From positions 1 to 39,109 of the forward strand of contig DJWQ01000025.1 of NCBI GenBank assembly GCA_002441045.1: DNA of 39,109 nt, written 5' to 3'. The notes beneath the pieces are model-generated. The model was not told the origin of the DNA. It was given only the letters and a program-made list of their open reading frames with translations, and searched no databases. The position numbers were made by a program, and so were the translations under genes. Numbering within the stretch: the stretch's first letter is position 1; the number at the start of each line of letters is the position of its first letter. The DNA comes from Firmicutes bacterium UBA6226 (GTDB taxonomy: Bacteria; Bacillota_A; Clostridia; Peptostreptococcales; Acidaminobacteraceae). Positions 1 through 7,953 of this stretch are shown in pieces.

Positions 1-899
1 GCTTCATGCGAAATTCTGACTTCATAGTTTGCTAAAATAGTAGCGAGTAGCTTCAACAAATCAACTTCATCCGTTCGCCAGACTTTTAATTTTCTAACAG
101 AGTCAAAGCCAACAAACCCAAGGCAGGTCTCTTTAAACATAACCGGTATGGTAATAATGTTTTTTATCCCTTGGAAGATTAAGCTCTCTTTTTCAGCACC
201 ATCTGGCATAGCTGAAACATCATCATATCGAATACACCCACCATTCATATGAACTTCAACCCACTCGGGAAACTCGGAGAACGGAATATTTTTAAGGACA
301 TCAATCTGAGGTAAAATCCCAGCACCACACCATTCAAAAGCATTGTTCATCACTTGATTCTGGACATCGTACTTAAAATAATAAACACGATCGATCTCAT
401 AAAACTCTCCTATGCGTTCAAGTAGTTGGTTGATACTATTGCCACTTTGTTCTATTGGATTTCCCATTAATTCGATGGTCATCTCTAACAAGGAAAGCTG
501 TAATCCGGTATATGCGGCAATCTTCTCTTCGTTTTCTACGCGATCACTTACATCTCTGATAATGCTTTGAAAATAGATCGGAACGCCTTTGCTACTTTTA
601 ACCAATTCAATATCTATCTCAACAGGAATAATATGGCCATCTTTATGTCGAAATCTTCGTCTATAGATACCAATATTTTCTCCATTAATAAGCCTTTTGA
701 GCATGGCTTGGCTCTCATCTATTTCAGCTGAAAGATCTCTATAGCTTAGACCGACGAGTTCTTCTGTTGAATAACCAAAGATTTCAGCAGCCTTTTGATT
801 GGACACAATATGGTGTCCAGATAGATCCAAAAGAAAAATAGCATCATGACTCCGATCAAATAATGCTTTATATTGTGTTTCTACATCAATCCACTTCAT
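1..899 (-). CDS. PAS/GAF sensory protein, C-terminus outside the window
   Basis: The reading frame is open from an ATG at 899 to the left edge, so only about the first 299 residues are visible. Residues about 5-125 form a PAS domain (ALFDRSHDAIFLLD, then FRHKDGHIIPVEIDI and a closing IIRDVSDR). Residues about 150-299 look like a GAF domain (IDRVYYFKYD, MNNAFEWC, IPVMFKETCLGFVGFD). Such PAS-GAF N-termini usually precede a GGDEF, HD-GYP or histidine-kinase output module, but that part is missing, so the output is unknown. A GGTGA ribosome binding site precedes the ATG, and a TATAAT lies at 957-962 with a poor -35. No transmembrane segment is visible, so the visible part is probably cytoplasmic. 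The terminator at 1010-1049 separates it from the acetyltransferase gene. Confidence 0.8.
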   Translation of the reverse strand, partial: MKWIDVETQYKALFDRSHDAIFLLDLSGHHIVSNQKAAEIFGYSTEELVGLSYRDLSAEIDESQAMLKRLINGENIGIYRRRFRHKDGHIIPVEIDIELVKSSKGVPIYFQSIIRDVSDRVENEEKIAAYTGLQLSLLEMTIELMGNPIEQSGNSINQLLERIGEFYEIDRVYYFKYDVQNQVMNNAFEWCGAGILPQIDVLKNIPFSEFPEWVEVHMNGGCIRYDDVSAMPDGAEKESLIFQGIKNIITIPVMFKETCLGFVGFDSVRKLKVWRTDEVDLLKLLATILANYEVRISHE

Positions 900-1009
900 A
901 AAATCACCTTACCTTGTGATATGTACAGATCTGATTAAACTTATAGAGTAACCATGATTATATTAAATAACTATGTTGGTGAATATATACCTATTAATCC
1001 TTGAATTAT

Positions 1010-1049
1010 TCCCTAAAAAAGAAAAAAACTTTCACATACGTGAAAGTTT
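1010..1049 (-). terminator. Rho-independent terminator after the GNAT gene
   Basis: A perfect 10-bp stem (AAACTTTCAC / GTGAAAGTTT, 1026-1049, 4-nt loop) is followed on the minus strand by T6-C-T6. It lies about 50 bp after the acetyltransferase stop. Confidence 0.85.
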
Positions 1050-1096
1050 AAAATAAGTGGAGGAATATCTGAACATGAAGATTAAATGTAATTGGC

Positions 1097-1819
1097 TTAA
1101 TTGGCTAAAGAATATTGTATCATTTGAGTATCCTTGTTTAATTTATATCCGACATAACCTTTTTCAATCAAGAACTTTTGCTCCATCAAGCTGTCCATTT
1201 TAAGTGACTTCGCATTTAAATCATTCCAAGCAGTATCATTGGATATGTCTCTATGCAAAATAAACCGCCACATACCATTTTGTGTCTCGTCTCCATACTT
1301 TCTCTTTAGCGCTTTAATGTTTAGTCCTGCAGACATGATATTGTAAAGTGAAAATAGATTATATGGCGATACCGTACAGAGTAGATGTTTCATTTCCATA
1401 GGTTCAATTAGTTCTATGGCTTTTGATAAAGTCAACGATTGAAGGCGATTGCCTCTGTACTCAGGATCAACTAAAGTCGTTTCAAGATGTACCACTCGGT
1501 CAAGCTCATTCTCAAACAAATGAATGTCATTTCCCAGATTCTTCTTAGAATTTCCTGGAAAACTAATGTATCGATAGGAAATCAATCGATCTTCAGAGTT
1601 ATACACACCGATGATTAAGGCGCCATTATATAAATCGTCAAGCATTTCAAATTTAGTGTCTTTATATAGCACCTGTTTGTTAGGTAGTCCTTCATAGACT
1701 TGATGTTGTAGGTGCATGACACTGTCTATTTCTTTTGCTTCAACCAGTCGCATGGTATACGGCTCTACTTGTCTTGTGGAAGTTTTTCTTTTTACTAAAT
1801 AACCTTGATTCAAAATCAT
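1097..1819 (-). CDS. GNAT-family N-acetyltransferase
   Basis: 240 aa. It is a cytoplasmic GCN5-related acetyltransferase that would transfer acetyl from acetyl-CoA to an unknown amine. The central segment VHLETTLVDPEYRGNRL, around residues 110-126, matches acetyl-CoA-binding motif A (consensus R/Q-x-x-G-x-G/A), with RGNRL as the pyrophosphate loop. The following helix LSKAIELIE and the late SLYNIMSAGL fit the fold. The N-terminal 25 residues are basic and precede the fold. The start is fixed by AAGGAGG 7-8 bp before ATG 1819. It has its own strong promoter at 1898-1926 and terminator at 1010-1049, so it is monocistronic. Promoter-overlapping inverted repeats suggest repression. The substrate cannot be told from sequence. 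Confidence 0.85.
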   Translation of the reverse strand: MILNQGYLVKRKTSTRQVEPYTMRLVEAKEIDSVMHLQHQVYEGLPNKQVLYKDTKFEMLDDLYNGALIIGVYNSEDRLISYRYISFPGNSKKNLGNDIHLFENELDRVVHLETTLVDPEYRGNRLQSLTLSKAIELIEPMEMKHLLCTVSPYNLFSLYNIMSAGLNIKALKRKYGDETQNGMWRFILHRDISNDTAWNDLNAKSLKMDSLMEQKFLIEKGYVGYKLNKDTQMIQYSLAN

Positions 1820-1865
1820 AGAAGTCCTCCTTTCTACACATATAAAAACATAATATTTATTGTAC

Positions 1866-1895
1866 TGACAACTTTAAACGCAAAGTAAGTTGTCA
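1866..1895. promoter_or_regulatory. Inverted repeat at the GNAT transcription start (candidate operator)
   Basis: A perfect 9-bp inverted repeat, TGACAACTT / AAGTTGTCA, with a 12-bp spacer. It lies just downstream of the minus-strand -10 element, where a repressor would cover the start of transcription. No dedicated regulator is encoded next to it. Confidence 0.5.
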
Positions 1896-1897
1896 CA

Positions 1898-1926
1898 ATT
1901 ATACACTAACAACTCACCAAAGTCAA
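1898..1926 (-). promoter_or_regulatory. SigA-type promoter of the GNAT gene
   Basis: On the minus strand TTGACT (1926-1921), a 17-bp spacer and a perfect TATAAT (1903-1898). Confidence 0.8.
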
Positions 1927-1938
1927 CAAGGTTGTTAG
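1906..1938. promoter_or_regulatory. Inverted repeat between divergent promoters (candidate operator)
   Basis: A perfect 8-bp inverted repeat CTAACAAC / GTTGTTAG, separated by 17 bp. It covers the -35 of the leftward promoter and sits just upstream of the -35 of the rightward promoter, so a protein bound here could affect both genes. Confidence 0.45.
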
Positions 1939-1947
1939 TAATAAACA

Positions 1948-1975
1948 TTGTCTCTTTTTCAATAGGTGATATAAT
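1948..1975 (+). promoter_or_regulatory. SigA-type promoter of the CofE-like gene
   Basis: TTGTCT (1948-1953), 16-bp spacer, TATAAT (1970-1975). The start codon follows about 30 bp later. Confidence 0.7.
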
Positions 1976-2005
1976 AAATTGTAACTATTGAATGTGGAGG
2001 TTTTC

Positions 2006-2704
2006 ATGAGCGAACAAGCAACCAGAAGGGTAAAGCCGCCTGAGGTTAAGATAGACGGTAAGACATTTTTAAGAATTCCGATTAAGACACACGTCGTAAT
2101 GAGAGAGGATGATTTAATCTCTGTGATCAAGCAGTATGCTGGAGAATTAGTTCAGTCAAACGACCTTTTGTTTGTCACTGAAAAAATTGTAGGTATAACG
2201 CAAGGAAGAGCAATTCCACTAAAGGAAATTAAGCCGAGACCTTTAGCTAAACTGCTATCAAAATACGTCACTAAAACACCTGCTGGTATCGGTTTAGGTA
2301 TGCCTGAAACCATGGAGATGGCACTGATAGAATGTGGTATTCCTAGAATTCTATTTGCTGCTGCAGCCAGCGCCGTTACAAAACCCTTCGGAAAAAAAGG
2401 GGTTTTTTATGATATCGCTGGATATAAAGCGACCTCTATAGACGGTCCGACACCAAACACACTTCCACCTTACAATCAATACGTCGTATTAGGGCCAGCG
2501 CGTCCAAATGAAGTTGCCAAAGAGATTAGCGATGCACTCGGTGGTGTTAAAGTAGCGGTTGTGGATATTAATGATTTAGCGGGTGCTATCCTCGGCGTTT
2601 CTCATAAGGACATCGACAAGAATCTTATGGTGCGTATTCTTAAGGATAATCCACTTGGACAGGATCATGAACAAACACCACTCGGTATCATTCGAGAAGT
2701 CTAA
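2006..2704 (+). CDS. CofE-like F420-0:gamma-glutamyl ligase family protein
   Basis: 232 aa. The whole length matches the coenzyme F420:L-glutamate ligase family (PF01996/COG1478): an early LRIPIKTHVV segment, LLFVTEKIVGITQGRAIPL (family hallmark SEKIVAxxxGR), a GIGLGMPETMEMAL segment, the FYDIAGYKATSIDGPTP stretch and the closing DINDLAGAILG. True CofE adds glutamates to F420-0 in archaea and actinobacteria. A Clostridium-like host would not be expected to make F420 and no F420 gene is present here, so the substrate is probably different. The start is ATG 2006, with GTGGAGG 5 bp upstream. An in-frame TTG at 1988 lies ahead of that ribosome binding site and was rejected. Monocistronic and divergent from the GNAT gene. 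Confidence 0.8.
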   Translation: MSEQATRRVKPPEVKIDGKTFLRIPIKTHVVMREDDLISVIKQYAGELVQSNDLLFVTEKIVGITQGRAIPLKEIKPRPLAKLLSKYVTKTPAGIGLGMPETMEMALIECGIPRILFAAAASAVTKPFGKKGVFYDIAGYKATSIDGPTPNTLPPYNQYVVLGPARPNEVAKEISDALGGVKVAVVDINDLAGAILGVSHKDIDKNLMVRILKDNPLGQDHEQTPLGIIREV

Positions 2705-2765
2705 TCCATTAATTCAAAAAAACTCTGGAAATCACATCCTTAGATTTTACTACACGTAAAATATA

Positions 2766-2801
2766 AAGACGGCCCACCATCAAAAGATAGTGAGCCGTCT
2801 T
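2766..2801. terminator. Bidirectional terminator between cofE-like gene and cstA
   Basis: An 8-bp perfect outer stem AAGACGGC / GCCGTCTT is extended by a mostly paired inner stem around an AAAA loop. It lies between two convergent genes. The minus-strand tail is T-rich (TTATATTTTA); the plus-strand tail is TATTATTTAA. Confidence 0.8.
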
Positions 2802-2839
2802 ATTATTTAAATGAATGATACAATGGTTAACTTTGAAAA

Positions 2840-4252
2840 TTATGCCTCTTCAGCCGCTACTCTCGCTTTACCTTCTGAAGCTGCTTTCATAAGGAAGTAT
2901 GCAAATGTGACTACTGCAACCCCGATACCCACTGGAAGACCAATGCTCTCAGACATTTTAAGACCTTCTGGTGCTACGATGATATACGAAGTGACTACTG
3001 CAGTCATAAAAGTTGCTGGAAGTGAAGCAATCCAGTGTGGCTTTGCATTTTTATATAGATACGTCGCAGAGGTCCATAAAACGATGGTTGCTAAAGTTTG
3101 ATTGGACCATGCAAAATATCTCCAGATAATTGTAAAATCAATGAAGCAAAGTGCAATACCCACTGCAAATAAAGGTACAGCAATTAAAAATCTGCTTACA
3201 AGTTTGTCTTGTTTAAAATTCATTGCATCTGCAATGACGAGTCTCGCACTTCTAAATGCTGTATCACCAGAAGTTATCGGTGCTGCTACAACACCTAGTA
3301 CCGCTAAGATACCACCGAATGTGCCAAGTAGTGTCGTAGAAATGTCGTTGACAACTACAGCTGCAGGACCTGCTGCTGCAAGTGCTTCAGTGCTACCATA
3401 GAAGCTCATAGCTGCTGCAGCCCAAATTAATGCAATAACACCTTCTGCGATCATAGCACCATAGAAAACGCGTCTGCCTTCTTTTTCATTTTTCAAGCAT
3501 CTTGCCATAATTGGTGACTGTGTTGCATGGAAGCCACTGATGGCGCCACATGCTATTGTAATAAACAAGAATGGGAAGATTGATTTTTGTGCTGGGTGAA
3601 AATTTTGGAAAGAAATTTCAGGAATTGTGTAGCCACCAAGTAGGATACCACCCATGATGCCTACGCCCATGATAATAAGTGCAGCACCAAAGATTGGATA
3701 CACTTTTCCGATGATTTTATCAATTGGTAAAATGGTTGCAAATATATAGTATAAAATAATTAGTGCTAAGAAATAGTATTTATTGATGCCTGTCATTGTT
3801 TGTAATAAGCCTGCTGGTCCTGAGATAAATACAACGCCAACGAGAACTAAAAGAACCACTGAGAAAACTCTCATCACCTGTTTTGCGCTTAATCCAAGAT
3901 AACGACCTACGATTTCACCTATGGTTTCACCACTGTGTCTAACCGATAACATCCCTGAGAAATAATCGTGTGTTGCACCTGCAAAGATCGAACCTAAAAC
4001 AATCCATAGAAATGCAACTGGTCCCCACAACGCACCTGCAATTGCTCCAAAGATCGGTCCAAGACCCGCAATGTTTAAGAATTGAATGAGAAAAACGCGT
4101 TTCCAATCCATCTCTACAAAATCGACACCGTCTGCTTTCGCCGTAGCAGGTGTCTCTACCTCTGGAGAAATACCGAAAATACGCTCAACTACTTTAGAAT
4201 AAATAAAATACCCCGCCAATAACGCCACTATTGACAACAAAAATGATACCAT
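2840..4252 (-). CDS. cstA: Carbon starvation protein CstA family transporter
   Basis: 470 aa integral membrane protein with about 12 hydrophobic segments. Family features: GYFIYSKVVERIFGI at the N-terminus (CstA opens with a similar xxYSKxxEKxFGI), VEMDWKRVFLIQFLNIAGLGPIFGAI, the SGMLSVRHSGETIGEIVGRYLG loop, SGFHATQSPIMARC and TSGDTAFRSARL. It is shorter than the roughly 700-residue Escherichia coli CstA/BtsT, as is common in Clostridia. Characterised members import pyruvate or peptides. Here the upstream LytS/LytTR pair, a type known to sense pyruvate, makes pyruvate uptake the best guess. The start has AAGGAGG 8-9 bp upstream. It appears to have its own activator-dependent promoter (repeat at 4330-4360) and ends at the terminator at 2766-2801. 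Confidence 0.92.
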   Translation of the reverse strand: MVSFLLSIVALLAGYFIYSKVVERIFGISPEVETPATAKADGVDFVEMDWKRVFLIQFLNIAGLGPIFGAIAGALWGPVAFLWIVLGSIFAGATHDYFSGMLSVRHSGETIGEIVGRYLGLSAKQVMRVFSVVLLVLVGVVFISGPAGLLQTMTGINKYYFLALIILYYIFATILPIDKIIGKVYPIFGAALIIMGVGIMGGILLGGYTIPEISFQNFHPAQKSIFPFLFITIACGAISGFHATQSPIMARCLKNEKEGRRVFYGAMIAEGVIALIWAAAAMSFYGSTEALAAAGPAAVVVNDISTTLLGTFGGILAVLGVVAAPITSGDTAFRSARLVIADAMNFKQDKLVSRFLIAVPLFAVGIALCFIDFTIIWRYFAWSNQTLATIVLWTSATYLYKNAKPHWIASLPATFMTAVVTSYIIVAPEGLKMSESIGLPVGIGVAVVTFAYFLMKAASEGKARVAAEEA

Positions 4253-4329
4253 ATAAGACGCCTCCTTATCCTTAATAATGAATCGCCCTCATCGTATCAT
4301 CTTTTTGTTACGTTTATGATGTTTTTAGA

Positions 4330-4360
4330 TTTAAATGCAAAAATCCATACTTTAAATGCA
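4330..4360 (-). promoter_or_regulatory. Tandem 10-bp repeat upstream of cstA, probable LytTR regulator site
   Basis: Read on the minus strand, TGCATTTAAA occurs twice, separated by exactly 11 bp (4360-4351 and 4339-4330), giving a 21-bp period or two helical turns. LytTR-type regulators bind such paired direct repeats; YpdB of E. coli is reported to use GGCATTTCAT-N11-GGCATTTCAT, which has the same spacing and a similar core. The site is 78 bp upstream of the cstA start. About 10 bp after it lies a poor -35, followed by a possible -10 (TACGAT, 4296-4291), as expected for an activated promoter. Confidence 0.7.
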
Positions 4361-4367
4361 AAAAAAC

Positions 4368-5102
4368 TCAGTTGATATTCATTGCTGATTTAAATGTTTT
4401 TAAGTAGCTTCTACTTACGGGAATTTCCTCTTTACTACCTTCAATTTTAAGCACCAATGTATTGTTAAAGTAAGGTGAAATTTCTTGGATTCTTGATAGG
4501 TTGACGATATAAGAACGATGGGTTCTCATAAAGCGATCACCCGGTAACTTATCCTCCAAATTCACAAGACAGTCATTGGTTTCATAACACGTCTTTTCAG
4601 TATAAACCTTTGCTTTATTGTTCTCTACCGAGCAATATAGGATTTCGTCAAAATTGATGAGTAACATTTTTTCACCGATCCATATCGGCAAACGCTGTAA
4701 AATGGTCTTTTGTTCCATTGATAGCCTTTGAGGCGCTCGGTCGAGTAGGTGCTTAAGTTTTAAAACCGCAACAAATATACGCTCTTCGTCGTAGGGCTTT
4801 AAAAGATAGTCTAATGCACTTTGGTCAAACGCTTTAATCGCATATTCATCATATGCCGTCGCATAAATAACCTGAGTCAACGACCCTTCCTTCTTCAGTT
4901 TCTCTGTCACCTGAATGCCCGTCATTTGAGGCATGTCAATATCCATAAAAACCACATCGGGTTCTTCTATTTTTATAAACTTTAGTGCTGCCATCGCGTC
5001 GGTAAAAGTGCTCACCACTTTAACATAGCTGATTTTACTTAAGATGTATTCGAGCTCTTGAATCGCCAATGGTTCATCATCGACTAATACTGCTCTAATC
5101 AC
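4368..5102 (-). CDS. LytTR-family response regulator (BtsR/YpdB-like)
   Basis: 244 aa. Residues 1-120 form a receiver domain: acidic VDDE near the start, phospho-acceptor Asp54 in FMDIDMP, Thr in YATAYDEYA and Lys in LLKPYDEE. Residues about 140-240 form a LytTR DNA-binding domain (IDFDEILYCSVENNKAKVYT is close to family sequences; then FMRTHRSYIVNL and the basic EEIPVSRSYLK). It should be phosphorylated by the kinase encoded just upstream, one base away (5102/5104), and activate cstA, whose upstream region carries a suitable paired repeat. The length equals that of small BtsR/YpdB-type regulators. Confidence 0.9.
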   Translation of the reverse strand: MIRAVLVDDEPLAIQELEYILSKISYVKVVSTFTDAMAALKFIKIEEPDVVFMDIDMPQMTGIQVTEKLKKEGSLTQVIYATAYDEYAIKAFDQSALDYLLKPYDEERIFVAVLKLKHLLDRAPQRLSMEQKTILQRLPIWIGEKMLLINFDEILYCSVENNKAKVYTEKTCYETNDCLVNLEDKLPGDRFMRTHRSYIVNLSRIQEISPYFNNTLVLKIEGSKEEIPVSRSYLKTFKSAMNIN

Positions 5103-5103
5103 T

Positions 5104-6801
5104 TTAATTCTCCTCTATTCTTTGATAGGGTATTGAAAATTTAATTTGAGTCCCTTCATTTGGTGCACTTGTTATGTCCAGTTCTCTTCTATAGATGCTC
5201 AATAATCGCTCTCTTACATTTATCAATCCAATCCCTGAATTCTCAGAACTCACCTCTGCCGTCTCGTCATTGGATGCCACTGGCATACCCACACCATCAT
5301 CACTTATGGAGAATAGTACTTCATCTCCTTCACGCTTAATCTCAACCTTTAAATGTCCAGGGCCTTGCTTTTTCTGTATACCATGTTTAACTGCATTCTC
5401 AACCAACGGTTGTAATATAAGTGGCGGTAGCTTCAGTGATAGCGCATCCTCTACTGTCATTTCGACATTTAATTTGTCAGGAAATCTCGCCTTTTCGATG
5501 TTCAGATACGCATCGATAAAGCGAAGCTCGTCCTCCAAGGGTATAAAGGGTTCGCTGTTTTTAAATCCGTTTCTAAGCACGACGCTTAGTTCTTGTAATA
5601 GTGTTCTCGCCTTGTCGGGATCAGTTCGCGTCAAAGACATAATTGCATTTAAGGCGTTAAAGAGAAAATGAGGTTTGATTTGTGCTCTCAGTGCAACCAG
5701 CTCTGCCTTTGCACGCATTTCCTTTTGCTTTTCTATCACACCCAGCTCAAGTTGAGTCGAAAAAAGTGTTCCAAGACCTTTGACCAACTCAATATCGGGT
5801 TTACTAATGGCATTTGGCTTTGTCTTATAGACCTTAAGCGTCCCTATTGGCTGCTCATTTACCTTTAAAGGGACAACTATTACTGAACTCAAATGACAAT
5901 TTTCGTGATTACAACCTACCTCTTTAAGGTTCTGTGCCTGCTGTATCAGTCCAGTTTGTAAAGCCTCTTTGGTTTTCTGCGTCCATATCGGACTGCCGTG
6001 ACTGTGATGGTCTTCTCCAGCGCCTAGGTGAGATAATATTACCTCTGTATCTGTCATTGCGACAGCATCGTACTGCGTCAGTCTAAAGATTATCTCAGAT
6101 ACTGCTTTAGCTGAGGACTCAGTCAACCCTTTTCTTAGATATTGAACGGTTTGATTGGCAATTTGTAAGGACAAATGTGCCATCTTTGCAGAAGCATTTT
6201 CATTCTCATCGTAGATTTGTTGAATAAAGTATAGGAACATCCCTACTCCGAGGGCATTTAGGAATGTCATCGGTAAAAATATGATTTTTACCAGAGCGAA
6301 TGCTTGATCAAATGGGGATGCTAAAAGTAAGATCAATCCCATCTGTATGACTTCAACCAAGATGCCTATAATGAAGCCATCATAGTAACGACGCGGCTTT
6401 GCATCCAATCTTTTTTTCGAATAACCTCCGATGATCCCCGCTACAATGGTCGAAACGCCACAAGAAAATGCAGTCAAATCACCACCATCAAAGATTAACA
6501 TTCGGTGCAAACCTGCGATGATACCAGAAAGCGTTCCCACAAATGGGCCTCCAATAATCCCCGACAAGAGAACTGGTATTGTTCTAGAGTTTGCTACACC
6601 ACCTGAAATAGGTGTCCCCATTAGCGTCATGAGCACACCCAATAATCCCCAAAAGACGCCATATAGGATTTTCACCCACCAACTGTCCGTCTCACCGGTA
6701 ACATACTTTTTAAAAAACACCGCTCTGGAAATGAGCAAGGCAAAAACTACGATTAATCCCAGACGTTCAAGAAAACCTATAGAAAGTGCCAAAATCATCA
6801 T
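5104..6801 (-). CDS. LytS-type sensor histidine kinase (5TM-LYT, GAF, His_kinase)
   Basis: 565 aa. Residues 1-195 are a 5TMR-LYT membrane sensor with the hallmark ANSRTIPVLLSGIIGGP and a GxxxGxxxGxHR stretch. Residues about 210-350 are a GAF domain. Residues about 365-450 form the PF06580 phosphoacceptor domain, with His378 in IKPHFLFNALN. The ATPase domain shows the N box (LVENAVKHG), DDGVGM and SGIGLINVRERL. Length and layout match the pyruvate-responsive kinases BtsS and YpdA of E. coli, so pyruvate or a related metabolite is a plausible signal; this is inferred from family and from cstA downstream. Its start overlaps the stop of the GntR/RCK_C gene (ATGATGA), which implies translational coupling. 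The ribosome binding site is AAAGGA. Confidence 0.92.
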   Translation of the reverse strand: MMILALSIGFLERLGLIVVFALLISRAVFFKKYVTGETDSWWVKILYGVFWGLLGVLMTLMGTPISGGVANSRTIPVLLSGIIGGPFVGTLSGIIAGLHRMLIFDGGDLTAFSCGVSTIVAGIIGGYSKKRLDAKPRRYYDGFIIGILVEVIQMGLILLLASPFDQAFALVKIIFLPMTFLNALGVGMFLYFIQQIYDENENASAKMAHLSLQIANQTVQYLRKGLTESSAKAVSEIIFRLTQYDAVAMTDTEVILSHLGAGEDHHSHGSPIWTQKTKEALQTGLIQQAQNLKEVGCNHENCHLSSVIVVPLKVNEQPIGTLKVYKTKPNAISKPDIELVKGLGTLFSTQLELGVIEKQKEMRAKAELVALRAQIKPHFLFNALNAIMSLTRTDPDKARTLLQELSVVLRNGFKNSEPFIPLEDELRFIDAYLNIEKARFPDKLNVEMTVEDALSLKLPPLILQPLVENAVKHGIQKKQGPGHLKVEIKREGDEVLFSISDDGVGMPVASNDETAEVSSENSGIGLINVRERLLSIYRRELDITSAPNEGTQIKFSIPYQRIEEN

Positions 6802-7457
6802 TCAGTGATCCTTTTGTTTGCATATCGTTCAACTCTCTCGATGTTCTCAGCCGCATTGCCCACATACAGGACGACGTCGCCGCTAAAAAACACTAGCTTG
6901 GGACCTGGAGAGAGTAATAATTGTCCGTTTCTGTTGATGCCAATGATAGTCGCACCCGTATGCTCCCAAAATTTCACCTCTCCAATGGATTTACCAATGA
7001 GATGGCTACCCATTGCCACTTTAAACTCAAGCGGGTGAATGATACCGACATGCTTCATAATAAGCGCTTGTTCTATTAAAGTATCCAAAGTTTCAATCAT
7101 CGTATCTTCTATTGTACGTTTTTCTTGTATCATTTTACTGATATCTTCTCTCATGGAAAGCACACGGTCTTTTGACTGGCTTTCTTTAATAAAAAGTTCA
7201 GCAGATTTTTGAGATTTTATTAGTATGCCACGTTTCTCAATTACCTCAACAACACTTTTTTCCTCAAGTAACTTAAGTGCTCTTCTTATGGTTTCTGGTG
7301 AAACGCTATATTTGCCTGATAATGTGGATCGGCCTTTGATTAATTCGCCAATTTTCCATTCTTCATTGAGAATGCTATAGGCGATATCAAGGGCAATTCT
7401 TTCATATCTTGCGCTCTTCGTACTGGTATCAACCATGTCAACCTTTGTCATACTCAT
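6798..7457 (-). CDS. GntR-type winged-helix regulator with RCK_C (TrkA-C) domain, BusR-like
   Basis: About 219 aa. Residues about 15-75 form a GntR winged helix (YERIALDIAYSILNEEW, then SVSPETIRRALKLLEE). Residues about 80-130 are a helical, charged linker, probably coiled coil. Residues about 135-215 form an RCK_C/TrkA-C domain (GSHLIGKSIGEVKFWEHTGA, then the GDVVLYVG strand). This three-part layout is that of BusR, the c-di-AMP-responsive repressor of the streptococcal/lactococcal betaine transporter; RCK_C domains of KtrA and CpaA also bind c-di-AMP. Ligand binding here is inference. ATG 7457 has AAGGGGA 8 bp upstream; a TTG at 7463 would leave too little spacing. It lies between the membrane export gene and lytS in one leftward operon. 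Confidence 0.85.
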   Translation of the reverse strand: MSMTKVDMVDTSTKSARYERIALDIAYSILNEEWKIGELIKGRSTLSGKYSVSPETIRRALKLLEEKSVVEVIEKRGILIKSQKSAELFIKESQSKDRVLSMREDISKMIQEKRTIEDTMIETLDTLIEQALIMKHVGIIHPLEFKVAMGSHLIGKSIGEVKFWEHTGATIIGINRNGQLLLSPGPKLVFFSGDVVLYVGNAAENIERVERYANKRITE

Positions 7458-7470
7458 TATCAATATCCCC

Positions 7471-7953
7471 TTAAATAATTACATTTATAATGCCATAGCT
7501 TATCGCCATTATTACCATACCTGCAATGAAATTACCAATTAAAATCGCTGGAAAAGCAGTTTTAAACCGGATGTCTAAAAGTGCTGCAGCAAGTGTACCA
7601 CTCCACACACCTGTACCCGGTAGTGGAATCGCTACAAAGATTAACAAGCCTAGAAAACCGTATTTTTTTATATTTTTGCTTTTACTTATGCTTCGAATGC
7701 TAAGGTGATCCACCCATTTTTTTAAAATTGGCTTCTGCCTTAAAATTTTAAAAACTGGTTTGATACCTAATAGTAAAATCGGGACGGGTAACATGCTCCC
7801 TAAAAAACTCACCACAAAAGCATGAATCGGTGACAAACCAAAGGATATGCCAAATGGAATAGCACCTCTAAGTTCTATGATCGGCATTGCTGCTATTGCA
7901 GCTGTCTTAAATTCTGCAGATAAAATTCCAAGTAGTTTTATTATTAAGTCCAT
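7471..7953 (-). CDS. COG2426-type small multidrug export family membrane protein
   Basis: 160 aa with about four hydrophobic segments. The sequence AAIAAMPIIELRGAIPFGI near the N-terminus (E-x-R-G-A-I-P hallmark), KYGFLGLLIFVAIPLPGTG and WSGTLAAALL match the small multidrug export family (PF06695, COG2426). The PLPGTG re-entrant motif also relates it to the DedA/VTT-like fold. Transport substrate unknown. It is the first gene of the leftward unit; AGGAA lies upstream of ATG 7953 and a possible -10 TATACT at 7995-7990 has only a weak -35. Thirteen bases separate it from the GntR/RCK_C gene, so co-transcription is likely. Confidence 0.85.
   Translation of the reverse strand: MDLIIKLLGILSAEFKTAAIAAMPIIELRGAIPFGISFGLSPIHAFVVSFLGSMLPVPILLLGIKPVFKILRQKPILKKWVDHLSIRSISKSKNIKKYGFLGLLIFVAIPLPGTGVWSGTLAAALLDIRFKTAFPAILIGNFIAGMVIMAISYGIINVII

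Noticed and set aside
1906..2130. 74-aa leftward frame over the cofE-like start
   Set aside because: It overlaps both divergent promoters and the strongly supported CofE-like frame.
2811..3401. Two open frames on the plus strand opposite cstA
   Set aside because: They mirror the codon pattern of cstA, lack ribosome binding sites and show no protein family features.
5195..5868. Plus-strand frames opposite the sensor kinase gene
   Set aside because: The kinase frame has all conserved motifs; the opposite frames are serine-rich shadows.
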